Positions 30,956-37,915 of a DNA stretch of 37,915 bases are shown in pieces; positions within the stretch are counted from its first letter, which is position 1, and each line of letters opens with the position of its first letter. Where the stretch lies: assembly GCA_035285595.1 (NCBI GenBank), contig JAYKGV010000017.1:1-37915 (forward strand), written 5' to 3'. Position numbers and translations under genes: made by a program. The notes below the pieces were generated by a model. The model was not told the origin of the DNA, did not search any database, and was given only the letters and a program-made list of their open reading frames with translations. Origin of the DNA: VGJW01 sp035285595. Its GTDB lineage: Bacteria; Cyanobacteriota; Sericytochromatia; S15B-MN24; VGJW01.

Positions 30956-32222
30956 GGGCGGCCTTGACAGGCCAGCCGGTCCAGCGCGGCCATGGTCTGG
31001 GCCAGTTGCCGGGGCGCGCAGGCTGGCTCCACGGTTCCGCCACGAAGTTTCGCAGGGGTCGAGCCGCCTCCGACCACCGGTAAGCCACAGCGGCTCGCCG
31101 GACGTTTCCGGCTGTCGCGAGGCGCCACGCAGGGTCCTCGGCCAGCCTTGCCAAGGCTTGGGTCCAAGCCTCGACGTGGCTTTCCGGCATGGTCAGCCCC
31201 AGTCGTTGCTCCTTGACTTTGTCGGCAAACCCATCTCCCGCCGAGGTCAGGACGGGTAGTCCGGCCCATAGGAAGTCAAGCAACCGCGTGCGGTAGGAGT
31301 ATCGGGTCTCGAGGTTGATGCGGTGGGCCGAAAGGCCCGCATCCGCCTCAAGCAGCCAGCGGCCTCTATCCCCATAGGGGACCCAGTCCTCGACCAGCAC
31401 GACCTGACTGCCGAGTGTCCCCAGTCGCCGCGCCTCGGTGATCAGCTCTTCACGCCTCCGGTGATGGGGGCTGCCGGGTTGTGGCGGCTTGCCGGCCAAG
31501 AAGACCAACCGCAGCCGGGGATGAGTTTGGGCGAGCGGGGCGGCGCCTCGGAGCGGCGTCAAGGGATCGAACCAGTCCCACAGGCCTCCGTACCATAGGG
31601 CCACCACGTCGTCCGGTCCGACGCCCGGGAGAACTCCGCGCATGACCGGCTGATCGTGCGCCGGTGGTTCCTCGGGCACGCCGAAGGGCACCTCGAGGAA
31701 CATCCTGTCGAGAGCGGGATCCTGGTCGTGGCGTTCTGCCGTCAGCAATCCCAGGGCACAGGCCCGTCCCGTCCAGTAGTCCCTTTGACGCGCCGAGGCG
31801 ACGAGACAGACGTCCGCACGCGCCATCTGCCAGGCCAACCATGCTCTCTGCTCGCGCAGACGCCAGCGCCGCAGGGCGGTGGACTCGGCACTGGCCAGTA
31901 CCTCGAGCAGCATGGGGTCATACAGGTCGAGCACGAAGTGGCGTGCCCGAGCGACGAAGCCAGGATGGTGGGCCGCGACGAAGCCGCCCGCAAGCACCAC
32001 GTCGGCTTCTGCGGCAAGTTGGACCAAGGTTCGGCCTCCACAGCCTGGCAAGACCTCGAGGGCTTCCCCGACACCCTGAGGTATCGTCCCGCTTCGGATA
32101 CTGGCGAGCCTCACGACGTGTCCGTCCCGTGCCAGCACCCGGGCCAGTTCCAGCGCCCGGATCGCAGGCCCGGTCATTCGAGGGCCGAGTACCCCGTCTG
32201 TGGCAATCAGGACGTGCGTCAC
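30930..32222 (-). CDS. glycosyltransferase, GT4/GT-B type
   Basis: This 430-residue enzyme has the GT-B layout. Its N-terminal acceptor domain carries GPAIRALELARVLARDGHVV. The donor domain carries VVALWYGGLWDW, RLVFLAGKPPQP and the late motif DFLWAGLPVLTSAGDG, where the nucleotide sugar is usually bound. Donor and acceptor are unknown. The C-terminal tail has Trp/Pro-rich repeats (WPRPWPRWTGWP). The GTG start overlaps the DUF2304 stop (GTGA). It is the last gene of the glycan operon. Confidence 0.85.
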   Translation of the reverse strand: MTHVLIATDGVLGPRMTGPAIRALELARVLARDGHVVRLASIRSGTIPQGVGEALEVLPGCGGRTLVQLAAEADVVLAGGFVAAHHPGFVARARHFVLDLYDPMLLEVLASAESTALRRWRLREQRAWLAWQMARADVCLVASARQRDYWTGRACALGLLTAERHDQDPALDRMFLEVPFGVPEEPPAHDQPVMRGVLPGVGPDDVVALWYGGLWDWFDPLTPLRGAAPLAQTHPRLRLVFLAGKPPQPGSPHHRRREELITEARRLGTLGSQVVLVEDWVPYGDRGRWLLEADAGLSAHRINLETRYSYRTRLLDFLWAGLPVLTSAGDGFADKVKEQRLGLTMPESHVEAWTQALARLAEDPAWRLATAGNVRRAAVAYRWSEAARPLRNFVAEPWSQPARPGNWPRPWPRWTGWPVKAALKVLGKRG

Positions 32223-32629
32223 GAGGTTTCCGCAGGGGTCTCGGAGCGTGGAGGTGCGGCAGCAGCCGAGCCTTGTTCCTCGAGGGCGAGGCGCAGCAAG
32301 GCAACTTCTTGTACCAACGTGCGCTGGCGTTCCTCAAGGCGAGTCAGGACGACCGCATGGTGGAGGAGCATGGCATAGGCGCCCACGGCCATCAGCAACA
32401 ACAAGGCCGCCGGTGGATAGGCGATACCCACGGCGAAGGCCAGTTGCTCGAGCAGCGGGCGCCAGACGGCCAGAATCAGGAAGATCCCGGCGATCGCCAG
32501 CGCCAGCAGGGCGACCTCTTCGCGTAGGCGGCGGCGAACCAGCAGCCGACCGACGAAGGCGAGCGCCAGCAAACTGCCGAGGACGGCCAGGATCTGGATA
32601 CGGCCCGTGTCGACGCTTGTGACGCCCAT
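32219..32629 (-). CDS. DUF2304 membrane protein
   Basis: This 136-residue protein has three transmembrane helices (about 10-27, 40-60 and 72-92), then a short coiled coil (LTRLEERQRTLVQEVALLRL) and an Ala/Ser/Pro tail. The family is typically encoded next to a dolichol-phosphate-mannose-synthase-like GT2, as here, and is thought to assist it at the membrane; the mechanism is unknown. The ATG at 32629 overlaps the GT2 stop by one base (TGATG). Confidence 0.85.
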   Translation of the reverse strand: MGVTSVDTGRIQILAVLGSLLALAFVGRLLVRRRLREEVALLALAIAGIFLILAVWRPLLEQLAFAVGIAYPPAALLLLMAVGAYAMLLHHAVVLTRLEERQRTLVQEVALLRLALEEQGSAAAAPPRSETPAETS

Positions 32630-33399
32630 CACCGTATCCCCGCGGGACGAAAAGCATGCAAGGCGATGGCCAGCAGCACTTTGGCCATGTAGTAAGCCGA
32701 CTTCCATCCCCGAATCGAGGACTGGCCGGTGTGACGCTCGGTCATCACCACTCCGGTCTCGTGCAGGCGAAATCCCGCGCGGGCCAGCATGACAACGGCC
32801 TCAGGCTCGGGATAGTCGGCAGGATAGCGTTGGGCGAGGAAGGCCAGCGCCGCGGCATTGTAGGCCCGGAAGCCCGAGGTGCTGTCCGCGATGTCCACGC
32901 CCGCCACGAACCGATTGGTCAACCGCAGCAGGCCGATGCCGAGACGACGCATCCCGGTGGACCGGAAGGAGCTGACCTCCCGGAAGCGTGAGCCGATGAC
33001 CACGTCGGCTCCGGAAGAGGTCATCGCATCGAGCAAGATCCTAATCTGATGGGCGGGATGTTGCCCATCGCCATCGACCTGGATGACGACCTGGCTGCCC
33101 AGCGCCAAAGCCAGCTTGAACCCCGTCTGCACGGCACCGCCGATGCCGAGGTTGACGGGCAGGTCGAGCACGGTCGCCCGCCGGGTTTCCCGTGCCGCAC
33201 GGCTCGTGCCGTCCGGGGAACCGTCGTTGACAACGATGACACGGGCCCGGGGAAAGGCGTCGGCCAGCCCGTGGATCACGGCGGCGATGCTGGCCTCCTC
33301 GCGGTAGGCGGGGACGACGAATGCCACGCCTGTCCCCGAGGGCCAATCGAGGGTGGCCCCCGGCACGATGCGCTCCCGGCTGTCCGTCACGGTCCCCAT
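32629..33399 (-). CDS. GT2 glycosyltransferase, polyprenyl-phosphate type
   Basis: This 256-residue enzyme resembles dolichol-phosphate mannosyltransferases: FVVPAYREEASIAAVI, VIVVNDGSPDGTS, NLGIGGAVQTGF, the metal-binding VDGDGQHP, VIGSRF and DSTSGFRAYN. It probably charges a polyprenyl phosphate with a sugar in the cytoplasm for later flipping. The ATG at 33399 lies one base after the previous stop; an in-frame start at 33462 would overlap that gene. It is coupled to DUF2304. Confidence 0.9.
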   Translation of the reverse strand: MGTVTDSRERIVPGATLDWPSGTGVAFVVPAYREEASIAAVIHGLADAFPRARVIVVNDGSPDGTSRAARETRRATVLDLPVNLGIGGAVQTGFKLALALGSQVVIQVDGDGQHPAHQIRILLDAMTSSGADVVIGSRFREVSSFRSTGMRRLGIGLLRLTNRFVAGVDIADSTSGFRAYNAAALAFLAQRYPADYPEPEAVVMLARAGFRLHETGVVMTERHTGQSSIRGWKSAYYMAKVLLAIALHAFRPAGIR

Positions 33400-33400
33400 G

Positions 33401-34306
33401 CTAGGCCATGTCCGACCGGGGAGTGGAGAGGGTCTCGCGCAGCAGCACCATTCCTCCGACAAGGCCGACCAGCACCAGCAGGCCGAGGCTCAGCATTCCC
33501 AGCGCCAAGGCCACCGGAGCGGGGACGCCGACAGGTTCCAGCCAGAGCACCAGCAGGCCTTCCCGAACGCCCAGTCCGTTGACGGAGACCGGCAGACTGG
33601 CCAGGAGGCTCATGGCGGGAATGATGGCCAACATCCACGCCAGAGGGATGTCGGGCCAGAGCGCATCCAGCAGCCAGGCATGCACCAGCGCATTGCCCAG
33701 CTGCAGGAGGACGGACAGCAGCCATAGCCCGAGGGTCGCCGTGATCTGCCGTCCGGTCGGCCGGTCGGTGCGTTGGCGCCACGACTGCCACCAGGGCCAG
33801 CCGAAGGGCACGCTCCCCAAGACCAGCAAGACCAGCAGCTGTCGCGGCGTCAGATGGGCCTGCAGCGCAGGGGTCGAAAGGATGCCGAGTGCCGCGACCA
33901 CCAGCAAGGCGTGCAGGGCAAGAAAGCGGTCGGCCACCACTCCACCTGCGGCGCGCAGCAGGCTACGTTCCGCCGAACGCCGACGCCAGGCACGTGCCAC
34001 ATCCCCTCCGAAGCCCCCGGGCAGGAACAGGTTGGCCGCCATGCCCACCACGTGGCTCCGGGCCAATTCGGGCAGGCGAACCGTCTCGTCGCCTGCAAGA
34101 CGTTCCACCCCCCACCATCGCAGGACCGAGGCGATCTGGATGATTGTCCAGCCGAGCATGGCCAGTACCAGTGGCTCTGGCCGGGCTGCGGACAGCACCC
34201 GCAACGTCTCCACCGGATCCACTCGGCGCAGGATCAAGGCCAGCACGACCGCGGTTCCGAGCCAAGGGAGGGCGCGGGCCAGGGGCCGAAGTATTGGTGA
34301 CCTCAC
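33401..34306 (-). CDS. lysylphosphatidylglycerol synthase TM-region / UPF0104-like membrane protein
   Basis: This is a 301-residue polytopic membrane protein with about eight hydrophobic helices. The family motifs are LPGGFGGDVARAW near 95 and LPVSVNGLGVREG near 240. In other bacteria this domain is found in MprF and in proteins linked to polyprenyl-sugar or lipid flipping. There is no lysyl-transferase domain, so it is not a full MprF. The GTG at 34306 is preceded by AAGGAC. It lies between two GT2 genes. Confidence 0.87.
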   Translation of the reverse strand: MRSPILRPLARALPWLGTAVVLALILRRVDPVETLRVLSAARPEPLVLAMLGWTIIQIASVLRWWGVERLAGDETVRLPELARSHVVGMAANLFLPGGFGGDVARAWRRRSAERSLLRAAGGVVADRFLALHALLVVAALGILSTPALQAHLTPRQLLVLLVLGSVPFGWPWWQSWRQRTDRPTGRQITATLGLWLLSVLLQLGNALVHAWLLDALWPDIPLAWMLAIIPAMSLLASLPVSVNGLGVREGLLVLWLEPVGVPAPVALALGMLSLGLLVLVGLVGGMVLLRETLSTPRSDMA

Positions 34307-34309
34307 GCT

Positions 34310-35329
34310 TCAGTCCTTCAGCGCCAATTCGCGCGCCGAGAGCCCGAGCTCTCGAATGGCCGCGCGGATCGTCCGAGCCGGAACGCGCCGCAGCGCACAA
34401 AGCCGTTGTCGTTCGGCCAGCAGCCTCGGCAGTGCTTTTAGGGTGTCCCCGTAGGCCCGCAGCAGGATCCCGGCCAGTTCGAGCGCGCCGCCGCCTTCCT
34501 GGCGAAACTTGCCGGCTGAACCCCGGCCCGACAGCACGCCCCAGGCCTGCAGGACATAGCGCACGAGACTGTGCCAAGGGCTGGCCAGCAGCATGCCTGG
34601 AGGCAGCAGGCGCAAGCGCACCCAGAGGTGATTGCGCTCGACGAGATAAGCCTTGAAGGCCGAGTAGCGGCCGGCTGCCGCCGAGTAGCGATGCCGGACG
34701 ATGGCATCGGGGACCAGAAGGCAGCGGTGACCCATCCAACGGAACCGCAAGCCGAGATCGAAATCTTCACAGTAGGCGAAGAAGGCTTCGGGCAGCCCTC
34801 CGGACGCCTTGTAGACGTCCCGGCGGTAGAGTCCCGCGCAGCCGCTGGGGGCAAAGACCTCTCGTGGCGCGCGATGGTTTGCGACCGGCTCGAGCCTTGC
34901 GAGACCTCGGCTCATGCCGTCCGGGTAGGGAGCGATGCCCAAGGTGTCGATGATGTCGGGGTCGTCGTGGCTCACGATGCAGGTCGAGAACATCGCGACG
35001 TCGGGATGAGCCCGGGTGGCGGCTTCCAGCGCGGCGAGCGCCCCGGGCTCAAGTTCGGCATCGTTGTTGAGCAACAGCAACCACGCTCCGCTGGCCTCGC
35101 GGATGCCGAGGGCGTTGCCGGCGGAGTAGCCGCCGTTGGTCGGGCTGGCAATGAAGCGGAAGCCCCAGCGATGGCAGAGCTCTGCAGCCAACGTCCCCGA
35201 TCCGTCCGGTGAGGCGTTGTCGACGACGATGACTTCGCCGGGGGGCAGGGTCTGGGAAGCCACGGACGCGAGACAGGCTTCGAGGACGTCCTTGCCCTCG
35301 TAGTTGAGGATAATGACAGAGATGCTCAT
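34310..35329 (-). CDS. GT2 glycosyltransferase, rhamnosyltransferase-like
   Basis: This 339-residue GT-A enzyme has SVIILNYEGKDVLEACL, VIVVDNASPDGS, NGGYSAGNALGI, LLLNNDAELEPGAL and AYCEDFDLGLRFRWMGH. This pattern is usual in polysaccharide rhamnosyltransferase-like enzymes. The region after about 230 has two weak hydrophobic stretches. The ATG at 35329 overlaps the YfhO-like stop by one base (TGATG), and GAGGCG lies upstream. The donor sugar cannot be told from the sequence. Confidence 0.9.
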   Translation of the reverse strand: MSISVIILNYEGKDVLEACLASVASQTLPPGEVIVVDNASPDGSGTLAAELCHRWGFRFIASPTNGGYSAGNALGIREASGAWLLLLNNDAELEPGALAALEAATRAHPDVAMFSTCIVSHDDPDIIDTLGIAPYPDGMSRGLARLEPVANHRAPREVFAPSGCAGLYRRDVYKASGGLPEAFFAYCEDFDLGLRFRWMGHRCLLVPDAIVRHRYSAAAGRYSAFKAYLVERNHLWVRLRLLPPGMLLASPWHSLVRYVLQAWGVLSGRGSAGKFRQEGGGALELAGILLRAYGDTLKALPRLLAERQRLCALRRVPARTIRAAIRELGLSARELALKD

Positions 35330-37638
35330 CAGGTTCGCCTCGACACGGCTAGTAAAATTGACATCGAGATCAGCATGGCGAGGCTCGTCCAGAAGGCAGC
35401 CACGACCGGTGCCGGGGCAAAGTCCAGACGCGCTGTCCCTCGTCCCTTGGCCACCTTGAGCGCAAGCACTCCGCCTGCTGCTTCCTGCCACGCCAGCATG
35501 GTTCCGCTGGGGGTCCAGCCGAGGGCGGCGCGCTCGGCCACCACGATCCAGCCCTCGTCGGGTACCTCCCAGTCGAGGACGCGCAAGGCCTTGGCCGGGG
35601 CCGCCAGCGAGACGGTGGCATCGCCCACGGGGGGCAAGGCCCGGACGGGAGCGTCCTTGTCCTCGAGTGGGCCCAGGTCCGGCGTCCACCAGGCCATCGG
35701 CCGTGCACCCGGATTTCGAATGACTTGCATGTCCGATCCGTCGTGAATGAGATCTGCGGCATCGGTTCCCCGAAGGCGGGATGCGGGTGGCAGCAGGAAG
35801 CAGCGAACGGACCACAGGTCCAGCCAAGGATGCTCGGGGCGTACGTTGAGCCAGAGCTCATTGGGACGAGTGCGGCCGGGACCGGTCGTGGCCAGAAGAA
35901 AGGCATTTCCGGTGATCGAGGCCAACGGATCCTGGGAGCCATCCCCTGCCGAAGCGAGCGCCTTGCGCCACGTGCGGTCCCCCCGCAAGTCATAGCCGGT
36001 CAACGACCGCAAACCGTAAAGGCCTGGCAAATCACCGGGAAGGAGTCCCTCCAAGGGTAAGACCCGACCGTCGGTCGAGGCGTTTGCTGCGGCTCGCAGG
36101 CCTGGCGTCCACGGGTAGAAGCCCGCAGCCGGGACCGTGGGGTTGAATCCGCTCCCCACTGCCAATAGGTCCACGAACACCAACGCCATAAGCGCGCGTT
36201 GCAGGCTTCGGCCCAGTCCGTGACGACAGGCTTTCCAAGCGATGACGGCGACAAGCAGGACGTTCACGACGGGAACCGCCAGGCAATCAAGCACATAGCT
36301 CGTCATTCGGTGGTCTACAAGTGTCGGCCAGAAGGTAAGGTAAGCCACCGCGATACCGAGGGCACCGAGGCTTGCCAGCACGAGCCCTTCTCGAGCGACC
36401 TTAAGGGGCATGCGCTCCCAGCGGGCGGCTCCGTGGGCGGCGAGGACGGGCAGGATTGCGGCGATAATTCCGGTCCAACGTCCCGGCGGGATGGCCGAAA
36501 GTCCCGGCAACATGCTGAGGTGTGCAAAGCCGGGCCATCCGTAGAGGCAGCCCGCAGCCAACACGAGCACGACCAGTGCAGGGAACAATATCTCTCGTTC
36601 GTTCGCTGGTGACGCGGTTTGCCGCAAGAAGCCGGTTACGCTCGTGACAGCCAGTGCCGCAGGCAAGAAGCCCGCGTAGGCGATGAGTTCACAATAGTTG
36701 CCGCCGGTCATCCATGGCGAGAAGACAGGGTTCCCGAAAAAATTGGGCACCAGCCACGTCACCAGATGTAGCGGGTTGAACGCGTCCCCTGCGACCGTTC
36801 GATTCGCAACGTCAGACCCGGACAGAGCCAGCAGGCTCGGCAACCAGCCCAGCACTCCCAGGCCAAGCCCCCCGAGGCCTCCGGTCAGGAGCAGTCCTGC
36901 GTCGGCCCATCGTCGCTGGCTTTGAACAAGGCGAACTCCCCCCCAGGAGGCAACGGCGAGTCCGAAGAGCAGCGACTGTGGCAGATACCCTGCAAGAAAT
37001 TGGATGCCGCAAGCCAGAATCAGCGTCGGCAGACCTCTGCGTCGATTGCCCGCCAACAGCCATTCCATGCCGAGCCATGCCCAAGGCAGGCAAATGGTGA
37101 CGGAGGGGATGGGCGAACTGAGCCAAACGACGGAAGACCCCGTGAACGTGAACGCCACGGCCCCGAACCATGCGGTCCATCCCGGAAGCCCAAGCTGGCG
37201 AATCAGCAACGCCATGCCAAGACCTCCCGCAAGCAGACGCACTATGGCAAAGGCGAGTGGTGCGAGCGTGGGCGGCAGGATGCCATACACCCACGCCGGC
37301 GGGTACAGTACTTGACCGAGGCTGACCCAGCCCATGCCCCCGAGGTCGCCCCCCAGCTTGGCAGGATCCGTGAAGGGGATATCACCGCGCAGGGTTCCCG
37401 GGACGTGCGTCAGGAAAGTCGGAGTGGCGAGGAAGACATCGTCGCTGCGGAGGGCGTTGGGGTGGCCCTCGGGCACGATGCCCTTGTAAGGAGCCTCGTG
37501 ACGCAGTAACTCGGCAGGTGACAGGACCTGCCCTTCCAGCGTCGCCCGATGGAAGAAGGCGAGCAACATGAGAAACAGCACCAAGGCGAGGCGGCCGAGG
37601 TTCAGGGAAGGGGTCGTCGGGACCGACGCGTGCGCCAT
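35329..37638 (-). CDS. YfhO-like polytopic membrane protein (GT-C-like)
   Basis: This 769-residue protein starts with a transmembrane helix. A loop with PDYKG- and HPN-type residues (EAPYKGIVPEGHPNALRSDD) follows, then the YfhO-like segment LGGMGWVSLGQVLYPPAWVY. About a dozen more helices run to about 500, before a large soluble C-terminal beta-rich domain and a final helix near 745-765. YfhO-family proteins are proposed to transfer sugars from polyprenyl carriers outside the membrane. ATG 37638 is preferred; ATG 37659 is an alternative. A TAAAAT box ends 8 bases before the ATG. It is the first gene of the operon. Confidence 0.88.
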   Translation of the reverse strand: MAHASVPTTPSLNLGRLALVLFLMLLAFFHRATLEGQVLSPAELLRHEAPYKGIVPEGHPNALRSDDVFLATPTFLTHVPGTLRGDIPFTDPAKLGGDLGGMGWVSLGQVLYPPAWVYGILPPTLAPLAFAIVRLLAGGLGMALLIRQLGLPGWTAWFGAVAFTFTGSSVVWLSSPIPSVTICLPWAWLGMEWLLAGNRRRGLPTLILACGIQFLAGYLPQSLLFGLAVASWGGVRLVQSQRRWADAGLLLTGGLGGLGLGVLGWLPSLLALSGSDVANRTVAGDAFNPLHLVTWLVPNFFGNPVFSPWMTGGNYCELIAYAGFLPAALAVTSVTGFLRQTASPANEREILFPALVVLVLAAGCLYGWPGFAHLSMLPGLSAIPPGRWTGIIAAILPVLAAHGAARWERMPLKVAREGLVLASLGALGIAVAYLTFWPTLVDHRMTSYVLDCLAVPVVNVLLVAVIAWKACRHGLGRSLQRALMALVFVDLLAVGSGFNPTVPAAGFYPWTPGLRAAANASTDGRVLPLEGLLPGDLPGLYGLRSLTGYDLRGDRTWRKALASAGDGSQDPLASITGNAFLLATTGPGRTRPNELWLNVRPEHPWLDLWSVRCFLLPPASRLRGTDAADLIHDGSDMQVIRNPGARPMAWWTPDLGPLEDKDAPVRALPPVGDATVSLAAPAKALRVLDWEVPDEGWIVVAERAALGWTPSGTMLAWQEAAGGVLALKVAKGRGTARLDFAPAPVVAAFWTSLAMLISMSILLAVSRRT

Positions 37639-37646
37639 GACTCTTG

Positions 37647-37652
37647 ATTTTA
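37647..37652 (-). promoter_or_regulatory. possible -10 box for the glycan operon
   Basis: TAAAAT on the minus strand (5 of 6 consensus bases) is separated from the ATG at 37638 by 8 bases. No convincing -35 box is present, so the promoter is tentative. Confidence 0.3.
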
Positions 37653-37677
37653 CCGGCATGCAGCCTGCTGGTATGCT
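37649..37677 (+). promoter_or_regulatory. possible promoter for the ABC exporter gene
   Basis: TTTACC (37649-37654), a 17-base spacer and TATGCT (37672-37677) lie 32 bases before the ATG at 37710, overlapping the promoter region of the opposite operon. Confidence 0.4.
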
Positions 37678-37709
37678 GACAAGGCTCTTTTCTCGCATCC
37701 CTTCAACAG

Positions 37710-37915
37710 ATGACTAGACCTTGGTTGGCTTACCGGGAGATGTTTCTCGGCCTGGTGGAACGTGAGGTTCGTGCCCGCTACCGCGGATCCTTTCTGGGTT
37801 TTCTTTGGAGCCTGCTGAATCCTTTGCTGTTGATGAGCATCTACACGCTCGTCTTCTCAGTCTTCATGCGGATTCAGGTGCCAAATTACGCGCTGATGCT
37901 CTTCGCAGGTCTTTT
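37710..37915 (+). CDS. ABC-2 type polysaccharide exporter permease (Wzm-like), partial
   Basis: The first 68 codons of a gene run off the right edge. The protein begins with MTRPWLAYREMFLGLVE, then REVRARYRGSFLGFLWSLLN and LLLMSIYTLVFSVFMRIQV. This is the characteristic N terminus of the membrane subunit of O-antigen, teichoic-acid or capsule ABC exporters. The cytoplasmic ARYRGSFLGFLWS segment before the first helix is diagnostic. It is divergent from the glycan assembly operon, which fits export of its product; the ATPase partner is outside the window. No strong ribosome-binding site is seen. Confidence 0.9.
   Translation, partial: MTRPWLAYREMFLGLVEREVRARYRGSFLGFLWSLLNPLLLMSIYTLVFSVFMRIQVPNYALMLFAGL

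Overview
The window is a gene-dense stretch of a GC-rich bacterial chromosome. It holds two tRNA genes, about 38 protein genes, and no intergenic gap above 300 bases. There is no phage, insertion sequence or CRISPR array, and most genes are core housekeeping. The lineage cannot be fixed by reading alone. The tRNA-His, the Gram-positive-style LexA helix-turn-helix with a GAAC-type box, the CIRCE operator, the SpoIID-type lipoprotein and the order rpsO-pnp-M16 peptidase-dut-dapB-asd all resemble Firmicutes, Cyanobacteria and related phyla (Terrabacteria). A deep-branching or uncultivated member, for example near the non-photosynthetic cyanobacterial relatives, is a guess only. Six or more exported or lipid-anchored proteins are present. 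GTG and TTG starts and stop/start overlaps of 1-4 bases are very common.

Layout. Positions 1-142 (minus): partial tRNA-His and tRNA-Arg. 385-6412 (minus): rpsO, pnp, M16 peptidase, dut, dapB, asd, nearly all translationally coupled and linking RNA turnover to lysine/diaminopimelate synthesis. 6531-7764 (minus): def and udk. 7874-10373 (plus): a membrane protein with two zinc-ribbon modules and an external Ig-like domain, then a subtilisin-like lipoprotein. 10357-11460 (minus): a CBS-less IMPDH-family enzyme. 11552-13466 (plus): fumarase and a GNAT acetyltransferase. 13476-14051 (minus): a DUF4332 lipoprotein. 14148-14771 (plus): a PAP2 phosphatase. 14761-18221 (minus): tatA, uvrB and a pseudokinase. 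18328-20313 (minus): groES-groEL under a CIRCE operator. 20445-21059 (minus): lexA with its own promoter and LexA box. 21216-22861 (plus): a receiver-like pseudo-domain protein coupled to a SpoIID lipoprotein. 22839-23798 (minus): an amidohydrolase. 23879-25843 (minus): ffh-rpsP-khpA. 25932-30955: a divergent block of exported proteins, including a phospholipase-C-like protein that seems to have lost its metal ligands and a lipoprotein with TIG and propeller-like repeats. 30930-37638 (minus): a six-gene glycan assembly operon, divergent from the first 206 bases of a Wzm-type ABC exporter permease at the right edge.

How the genes fit together. The chaperonin, SOS, nucleotide-excision repair and SRP/ribosome genes are ordinary. 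The less usual material is a set of proteins that keep a known fold but lack its catalytic residues: a pseudokinase fused to a membrane anchor, a pseudo-receiver, and a phospholipase-like scaffold. With them are exported versions of domains normally cytoplasmic (DUF4332) and a membrane protein joining cytoplasmic zinc modules to an outside Ig-like domain. Two genes (tatA and the pseudo-receiver) have promoters placed so that their mRNAs should be leaderless. Four of the five convergent gene pairs overlap at their 3' ends.
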